Assembly (NCBI GenBank): GCA_964035545.1 | Contig: OZ037769.1 | Span: forward strand, 62,001 to 126,000 | Direction of reading: 5' to 3' | Length of the DNA stretch: 64,000 nt | From: Bugula neritina | Lineage: Eukaryota; Bryozoa; Gymnolaemata; Cheilostomatida; Bugulidae | Notes under the pieces: generated by a model | The model's database searches: none | What the model was told of the DNA's origin: nothing | What the model saw: the letters and a program-made list of their open reading frames with translations, nothing else | Program-made: the position numbers and the translations under genes | In this document: positions 57,450 to 64,000 of the stretch, piece by piece | Position numbering within the stretch: position 1 is the stretch's first letter | Layout of the letters: each line of letters begins with the position of its first letter

Positions 57450-60400
57450 TCACGCTTGAGCAGCGCTGGCTCTCTTCTCCTTTGCCGTCACCGGTTCACC
57501 CAGAGCTCCGCCCATTCTCACCGATTTATTCAATGAGAGCTCAGTGAAGTCAAATGCTTTTGGGGCCTCAAATATCATGACGATGGTGGAGCCCAGACGG
57601 AACTCTCCGAATGCATCTCCACGCTTTAGAGACACTCCACGGGGGAAGAATTCATCTTCATATGTCATTTCCTTTCGACCTTCACAGCCAGTGTTGGTTT
57701 CTAGTTTCTAAAGTAGTCAGTATAGAGTATATAGTGTATATAGTGTATATAGTGTATAGAGAGTATATAGAGTATATAGAGTATAGAGTGTATATAGAGT
57801 ATAGAGTGTATATAGTGTATATAGTGTATATAGTGTATATAGTGTATAGAGATTACATAGTACATAGTATATAGAACATAGTACATAGTACACAGTATAT
57901 AGTACATAGTATATAGTACATAGTATATAGTACAGAGTATATAGTACGTAGTATATAGTACATAGTACATAGTATATAGTACATAGTATATAGTACATAG
58001 TATATAGTATATAGTACACAGTATATAGTATATAGTACATAGTACAGAGTATATAGTACGTAGTATATAGTACATAGTACACAGTATATAGTACGTAGTA
58101 TATAGTACATAGTACATAGTATATAGTACAGAGTATATAGTATATAGTAGAGTACATAGTACACAGTACATAGTACATAGTATATAGTATATAGTACACA
58201 GTATATAGTACATAGTATACAGAGTATTATACAGAGTAGGAACTTACCGGGTCAAAGTAGGTGCGGATGGAGCCGACGTTAGTAGCGCCCACAGCTGTGT
58301 AGGAGAAGAAGCCATGTTTCCAGCTGCCCGTGTACACAGCTCTCTCGTTCATACTAAACAGTCCCTCCACGTAGCTGGCTATCATCGGGTTGACCGACAG
58401 CAGCTCTCCTACAATAAGTATACAGTGTCAGCACAGGCAGCGTCTAGTGTGTTACTACAAGACAGCGTCTAGTGTGTTACTACAAGACAGCGTCTAGTGT
58501 GTTACTACAAGACAGCGTCTAGTGTGTTACTACAAGGCAGTGTCTACTACAAGACAGCGTCTAGTGTGTTACTACAAGACAGCGTCTAGTGTGTTACTAC
58601 AAGGCAGCGTCTAGTGTGTTACTACAAGACAGCGTCTAGTGTGTTACTACAAGGCAGTGTCTACTACAAGACAGCGTCTAGTGTGTTACTACAAGACAGC
58701 GTCTAGTGTGTTACTACAAGGCAGCGTCTAGTGTGTTACTACAAGGCAGCGTCTAGCGTGTTACTACAAGACAGTGTCTAGCGTGTTACTACAAGACAGC
58801 GTCTAGTGTGTTACTACAAGACAGCGTAAAGACAGCACTCACCATGGAAGTGCCGTCTGTGTTCAACTGTCCAATCAGCAGGACTGTGGAATCTGTGGTA
58901 GTCGCCTGGAGCCAGATATATGACTACGTGGTAGAGTCTGTTGTCCTTGTTGTGTAGCAGAGACCTACCAAACACACGAGTAGTGAGTATACAGAGTAGA
59001 GTATACAGAGTATACAGAGTATACAGAGTACACAGAGTACACAGAGTACACAGAGTATACAGAGTAGAGTATACAGAGTACACAGAGTACACAGAGTACA
59101 CAGAGTACACAGAGTACACAGAGTACACAGAGTACACAGAGTACACAGAGTACACAGAGTATACAGAGTAGAGTATACAGAGTACACAGAGTACACAGAG
59201 TACACAGAGTGTACAGAGTGTACAGAGTATACAGAGTATACAGAGTACACAGAGTACACAGAGTATACAGAGTACACAGAGTACACAGAGTACACAGAGT
59301 ACACAGAGTACACATAGTGTACAGAGTGTACAGAGTATACAGAGTATACATAGTGTACAGAGTATACAGAGTACACAGAGTACACAGAGTAGTGAGTGTA
59401 GAGTACTGAGTGATACTAGTCACATACTTGTAATGCTGTGACTCGCTAATCCCTTTAAACTCGGCATCTGATTGGTCCAACTCCTTCTCCATCTCTAAAT
59501 CTGACCAACAGTTGGCGGAGGTCTTCCCCTCCTTGTACATCCACAGATTGTTTGGACCAAGAAACCCCTTCAATGAATAATTCACCCCCTTGACTTGCTC
59601 GATTGTTCCATCCACCACTTTGCCAAAATTCAAGACTTTCCCATCTGATGGCATAACCTGAGAAAGACACAGTACACCGCCGCAATATAATATAATACGA
59701 TATAATACTATAATATAACACAATGTAATATAATACAATATAATATAATACGATATAATATAATACACTACACAATATAATACTATAATATAACACAATG
59801 TAATACTATAATATAACACAATATAATATAATACAACACAATATAATAATATAATATAACACAATGTAATACCAACCAGTGAGTGATCCTCAGCTATGGG
59901 TCTGGCACCAGGTTTGAGGGCACGTCTGAAGAACTCCCCCAAGTTTCTATACTGACTGAGGTCCTCCACTAAGGCCTCCTGCACGTTGCAGTTGAACATC
60001 CGCACGTAAATAGAGAGTAGGAAGTTGCGAGAGAATTCTGGGAGAGGAAGCTCGTTGAACTTACCCCACACCCTGGACATGGCGCGGAGGGGGAGCGACC
60101 TGTACAGACTTACCTACAAGCAGCAGAACCTGGGCTATATAACTAGATAATATAACAATATAATATAACTATATAATATAATTTTATAATATATCTATAT
60201 AATATAATTTTATAATATAACTATATAATATAACTTTATAATATAACTATATAATATAACTATATAATATAACAATATAATATAACTATATAATATAACT
60301 ATATAATATAACTATATAATATAACTATATAATATATCTATATAATATAACTATATAATATAACTACATAATATAACTATATAATATATCTATATAATAT

Positions 60401-60814
60401 AATATATCTATATAATATAACAATATAATATAACTATATAATATAATATAACTATCTCACACAATCAAAACCTCAACCCTCCTCAATCTCACATACTATA
60501 ATACTCATACTTACAACTGAATTGCGACTAGGAGTACGAGGTGTAACAAGTAGACCCGTTCTCTTACGGGGCGCCGTGTCCACCACCCCGTAACTGTAGC
60601 TAAATATCTTAGGACTAAATATGACGGCCAGCCATAGCCCGTAGATCCACCTGCGGTGACAAGATTGCAGAGATACACTAAATACGACCACCCGTCCACT
60701 GAACACAAACAACAAGAAATTTCAACTATTATAAACAAGCAGACGCTATGGGAGATCATACCAACTGTACGTAGACTGTATAGCTTTAAACAACTGCTCT
60801 GTGTCGTACATCAT
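57450..60814 (-). CDS. PISD: PISD, alternative hydrophobic-leader form
   Basis: The same five 3' exons, but with first exons 60762-60814 and 60515-60650, giving 398 residues. The leader [19 protein letters not shown] runs into a hydrophobic segment ([16 protein letters not shown]) and then a basic/Thr-rich stretch ending [13 protein letters not shown]. The splice phases agree with the shared exon at 60113. Human PISD also has a second form starting MM with a hydrophobic, non-mitochondrial leader that targets lipid droplets/ER; the resemblance is in design rather than detailed sequence. Without transcripts I cannot say which start is used more, or whether these exons are instead the main 5' end. 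Confidence 0.6.
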
Positions 60815-63666
60815 CGTGTCTGCTAACATCAGTTATCCCACAGTAAATATTCCACGGCTTCAGTCTAGGGGAGCGAGAAAACACGTCCTACCTCTACGAT
60901 TGCACAGCGTGCAAGACTTAAGCGTATGAGCCCTCATTACTACAACAAAGTTGCTGGCATGGCCAAGACACTTTATCAAGCGAAATGTACGGGAGCCTCA
61001 CATTCGTCCCGTAACCTTTTATTATAATATGAGTAATGATAGATTGAATTAGCTAAAACAGTATCAACAGCCAATCAGAGTCTAGAGAGAAGAACACATG
61101 ACTACAAGGCACCATCTACAGATCGAGTCTGACGCCATAGAAACAGCCTAATGGAAACAACAGTATATAGTGACCACGTGCAGACCACGTGTTACAACTG
61201 TTTACAGCGTGAGAGGAGGCCGAATAGCGAGTACCGCAATGTTTACCGACCATCCGCTAAGCATGCTTCGCTATACAATGAACTGTTATGATGTGAGAAT
61301 ATGATCATGCGGAGCAGGCATGCCATATTGATTAGACGCTGGGATAATAGTTAGCTAAGACAAAAGACCTGCGTTATGTCATTCACTGAGACTTCACTTG
61401 CCAACCGAAAGACTAACTAACGAGCTATTACCATAACGTAAACAATTGATTGAATAATAGAAAATACAATCAACCTGCTTGAAAAAAGTAAATGAAAATA
61501 GGGCAGCGTATCTTACCTCGAAGTGAAGGTTGCACTGGGGCATTGCTAGAACCCCCTCAACCAATTCAAAGTTTAGCAGCTAAAGTATGCTAAGAAATCG
61601 TGCAATGGCCGACTCTAACAGCAACTTACTGACTGGAAGCTGATCATCCCTTCCTCCATTCCTTCATCAGCAACTGCTGCAGCTTATTCCTTAACTCACT
61701 CGCACACTGCACACACTCGCATGCTACACACACTCGCACACTGCACACACTCGCACACTGCACACACTCGCACACTGCACACACTCGCACGCTACACACA
61801 CTCGCACACTGCACACACTCGCACGCTGCACACACTCGCACGCTGCACACACTCGTACACTACACACACTGCACACACTCAGCACACTACGTACACTGCA
61901 CACACTCGCACACTAGAGAGCTAAAGTCTAACAATAATGAGTACAACTACTAGCACAAACTTTAACAGAGAAAGGAGAGTTCTATGTTCAAGAGAATGTA
62001 TAGATAGTTCAATGGCTTGGGCATTACATAATCCTAATTATATAATATTGCTTGATATTATATACTCATTGAATGTGTATATTATATAAATACTCTTTAT
62101 ATACTCATTGAATGTATATATTAGTATATATATACTCTTTATATACTCATTGAATGTATATATTAGTATATATATACTCTTTATATACTCATTGAATGTA
62201 TATATTAGTATATAAATACTCTTTACATACTCATTGAATGTATATATTAGTATATAAATACTCTCTATATACTCATTGAATGTATATAGTATATAAATAC
62301 TCTCTATATACAGATGCAAAGTACGCAAGTACCAATATTTTAGCAATATATAAAAATAATTGTCGAAGCAAGTGTATTGTCAAAAATACGTAACTCGGCG
62401 AATTTATTAAAAATTCAACTAGTATTGGACAATTACCATTCTTTTATATAAAGTTTAGAATGTAACATTGACTCGAGAACAAAAAGATGCAGAGTTATCT
62501 TCTCAGGAGCAAATTATCAAAAGAGAATACAACCCTCGAAACCACACAAGCCATAAATCTTAAAACTATTGTGCATTATATTATTTAACATTATAATAGA
62601 GGATATTACAGTATATTATATTACAGTATAGCATATTATATTAATACAGTATATTATATTATATCACAGTATAGTGTATTATAGTATATTACAGTATATT
62701 ATATTACAGAATATTATAGTATATCTGTGAGATACAGTATATTATAGTATATCTGTGAGATACAGTATATTACAGTATATCTGTGAGATACAGTATATTA
62801 TAGTATATCTGTGATATACAGTATATTATAGTATATCTGTGAGATACAGTATATTATAGTATATCTGTGATATACAGTATATTATAGTATATCTGTGAGA
62901 TACAGTATATTATAGTATATCTGTGAGATACAGTATATTATAGTATATCTGTGAGATACAGTATATTATAGTATATCTGTGAGATACAGTATATTATAGT
63001 ACATCTGTGAGATACAGTATATTATAGTATATCTGTGAGATACAGTATATTATAGTATATCTGTGAGATACAGTATATTATAGTATATCTGTGAGATACA
63101 GTATATTATAGTATATCTGTGAGATACAGTATATTATAGTATATCTGTGATATACAGTATATTATAGTATATCTGTGAGATACAGTATATTATAGTATAT
63201 CTGTGAGATACAGTATATTATAGTATATCTGTGAGATACAGTATATTATAGTATATCTGTGAGATACAGTATATTATAGTATATCTGTGAGATACAGTAT
63301 ATTATAGTATATCTGTGAGATACAGTATATTATAGTATATCTGTGAGATACAGTATATTATAGTACATCACATATTCTACCTCCAGATTGCTGGCTAATT
63401 TCACAGAGTCAGTGCCAGTCTTCCGGGAGGACTTTATGGTAAGATATGCCAAGAGACCAGCTGTTACGGGGACTCCTGCTCTCCACACCCAAGGCTTTCC
63501 TGTCCAGATACAGAATAGAGGCTATGAGAAGTGAAAGAGCAAAAGAAAACAGCATCACTGGATAATGTGAGAGAGAGAGCAGAAACTTACTGGTGGGATG
63601 ACGACTCCAAGTTTCAGCAAATCGTTGTGTCTGGGGCCTTAGTGAGCTGGAACGTATAGTGATCAT
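57450..63666 (-). CDS. PISD: PISD, phosphatidylserine decarboxylase, mitochondrial-leader form
   Basis: Seven exons in phase: 63591-63666, 63381-63499, 59877-60113, 59428-59657, 58843-58964, 58248-58408 and 57450-57707, giving 400 residues. The leader [20 protein letters not shown] is mitochondrial in type, followed by a TM segment ([14 protein letters not shown]). The junction [23 protein letters not shown] matches human PISD at KLAGHWEVALYKSVPTR. Body motifs: [47 protein letters not shown] and the self-cleavage site FRLGSTIV (Gly-Ser about 352-353), which makes the pyruvoyl group. The enzyme converts phosphatidylserine to phosphatidylethanolamine in the inner mitochondrial membrane. Introns are packed with short tandem repeats. 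Confidence 0.85.
57715..58235. repeat. TATAGTACATA/TATAGTGTATA repeats (last PISD intron)
   Basis: Units of 10-13 bp such as ATATAGTACATAGT and ATATAGTGTAT. They create long tyrosine/leucine-rich minus-strand frames that are artefacts. Confidence 0.93.
58430..58830. repeat. 25-bp minisatellite, about 16 copies (PISD intron)
   Basis: The unit contains CTAGTGTGTTACTACAAGAC then AGCGT. In transcript sense it starts about 10 bases past the donor CATG/GTGAGTGCTGTC, whose GCTGTCT recurs in each unit. Confidence 0.95.
58985..59400. repeat. 9-10-bp ACAGAGTAC repeat (PISD intron)
   Basis: Units ACAGAGTAC, ATACAGAGT and GTACAGAGT fill the intron between the exons at 59428-59657 and 58843-58964. Confidence 0.95.
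59685..59870. repeat. AATATAATAC repeat (PISD intron)
   Basis: AT-rich 10-bp units with ACACAATGTAAT variants, filling the intron between the exons at 59877-60113 and 59428-59657. Confidence 0.88.
60130..60460. repeat. CTATATAATATAA repeat (PISD intron)
   Basis: About 13-bp units, nearly pure AT, between the exons at 60515-60650 and 59877-60113. Confidence 0.92.
60815..62582. other. PISD upstream/intron region with two arrays
   Basis: Lies between the two sets of PISD 5' exons. 61695-61915 is a 17-bp ACTCGCACACTGCACAC repeat. 62050-62310 is an approximately 42-bp repeat with ACTCATTGAATGTATATA, six copies. The moderately GC-rich stretch 60815-61350 directly upstream of the ATG at 60814 could be a promoter for the alternative form. 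No further exon is convincing. Confidence 0.55.
62583..63370. repeat. 28-bp minisatellite, about 25 copies, beside PISD exon 2
   Basis: The core is GAGATACAGTATATTATAGT plus ATATCTGT; it runs to within about 10 bases of the donor of the exon at 63381-63499. Confidence 0.95.
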
Positions 63667-63667
63667 G

Positions 63668-64000
63668 CTACAAGTACACATGTTCATACTGAGACATGTT
63701 GACACTGAGACATGTTGACACTGAGACATGTTGACACTGAGACATGTTCACACTGAGACATGTTGACACTGACATATGTTCATACTGAGACATGTTGACA
63801 CTGAGACATGTTGACACTGAGACATGTTCACACTGAGACATGTTGACACTGAGACATGTTGACACTGAGATATGTTCACACTGAGATATGTTGATACTGA
63901 GACATGTTTATACTGAGATATGTTGACACTGAGACATGTTGACACTGAGACATGTTCATACTGAGACATGTTTATACTGAGACATGTTGACACTGAGACA
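63668..64000. repeat. 16-bp minisatellite just upstream of the PISD start
   Basis: The unit GAGACATGTTGACACT, with TTCACACT and TTTATACT variants, about 21 copies, runs off the right edge. It starts immediately 5' of the mitochondrial-form ATG at 63666, so it would lie in the 5' UTR or promoter. Confidence 0.95.

Noticed and set aside
57701-58213. Long minus-strand frames rich in YYILCT
   Set aside because: Translation of the TATAGTACATA array in the last PISD intron.
61644-61694. Possible small exon [17 protein letters not shown] that could follow PISD exon 2 in phase
   Set aside because: The acceptor has no pyrimidine tract, and joining PISD exon 2 to the exon at 60113 gives a far better family match.
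63668-64000. CRISPR-like regular array
   Set aside because: Units are directly adjacent with no unique spacers; this and all other arrays are eukaryotic minisatellites.

Overview
The window is nuclear DNA of an animal, most likely a non-bilaterian or other marine invertebrate; a sponge is my guess, but the sequence alone cannot settle it. It is AT-rich. Its genes have short coding exons split by GT-AG introns, and the gene set is animal-type: POLDIP2, tetraspanins, a Snail/Scratch zinc-finger factor, TENT4, ACSF3, PISD and a DHRSX-like dehydrogenase. There are no operons, no bacterial gene layout and no CRISPR. I rebuilt the gene models by hand from splice sites and reading-frame phase. All multi-exon models except POLDIP2, which runs off the left edge, close on a start, a stop and consistent phases.

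Layout: 1-6377 holds the 5' part of POLDIP2 (minus), with very large minisatellites in its introns. 9444-11333 is a small unassigned gene that may be axonemal (minus). 13284-14291 is the mitochondrial rRNA methyltransferase MRM1 (plus). 15106-20410 and 21515-23793 are two tandem tetraspanin genes (minus). 24970-26656 is a Snail/Scratch zinc-finger gene (minus). 28692-33700 is ACSF3 (plus), tail-to-tail with a CocE/S15-type serine hydrolase at 33809-36837 (minus). 38479-49217 is TENT4 (minus), and one of its introns carries a 2.8 kb element with long inverted repeats. 52221-53383 is a DHRSX-like dehydrogenase (minus). 57450-63666 is PISD (minus), with two alternative 5' ends. The gaps hold degenerate ACT/AGT low-complexity DNA, MITE-like hairpins, two LINE 3'-end relics and a possible LTR relic.

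The main feature is that most introns are filled by minisatellites, and many arrays begin within a few bases of an exon edge. In at least eight introns the repeat unit contains a copy of the adjacent 5' or 3' splice site. The clearest case is ACSF3 intron 5, which is exactly fifteen 24-bp units, with the splice boundaries falling on unit boundaries. Two other observations stand out. ACSF3 has a pair of candidate mutually exclusive exons of identical length (146 nt) and phase, coding for the region around the YGMTE adenylation motif. PISD has two phase-compatible 5' ends, one a mitochondrial-type leader and one a hydrophobic leader, which parallels the mitochondrial and lipid-droplet forms of human PISD.

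Functionally, MRM1, ACSF3, PISD and possibly POLDIP2 act in mitochondria. I see no reason to think these neighbours are co-regulated.
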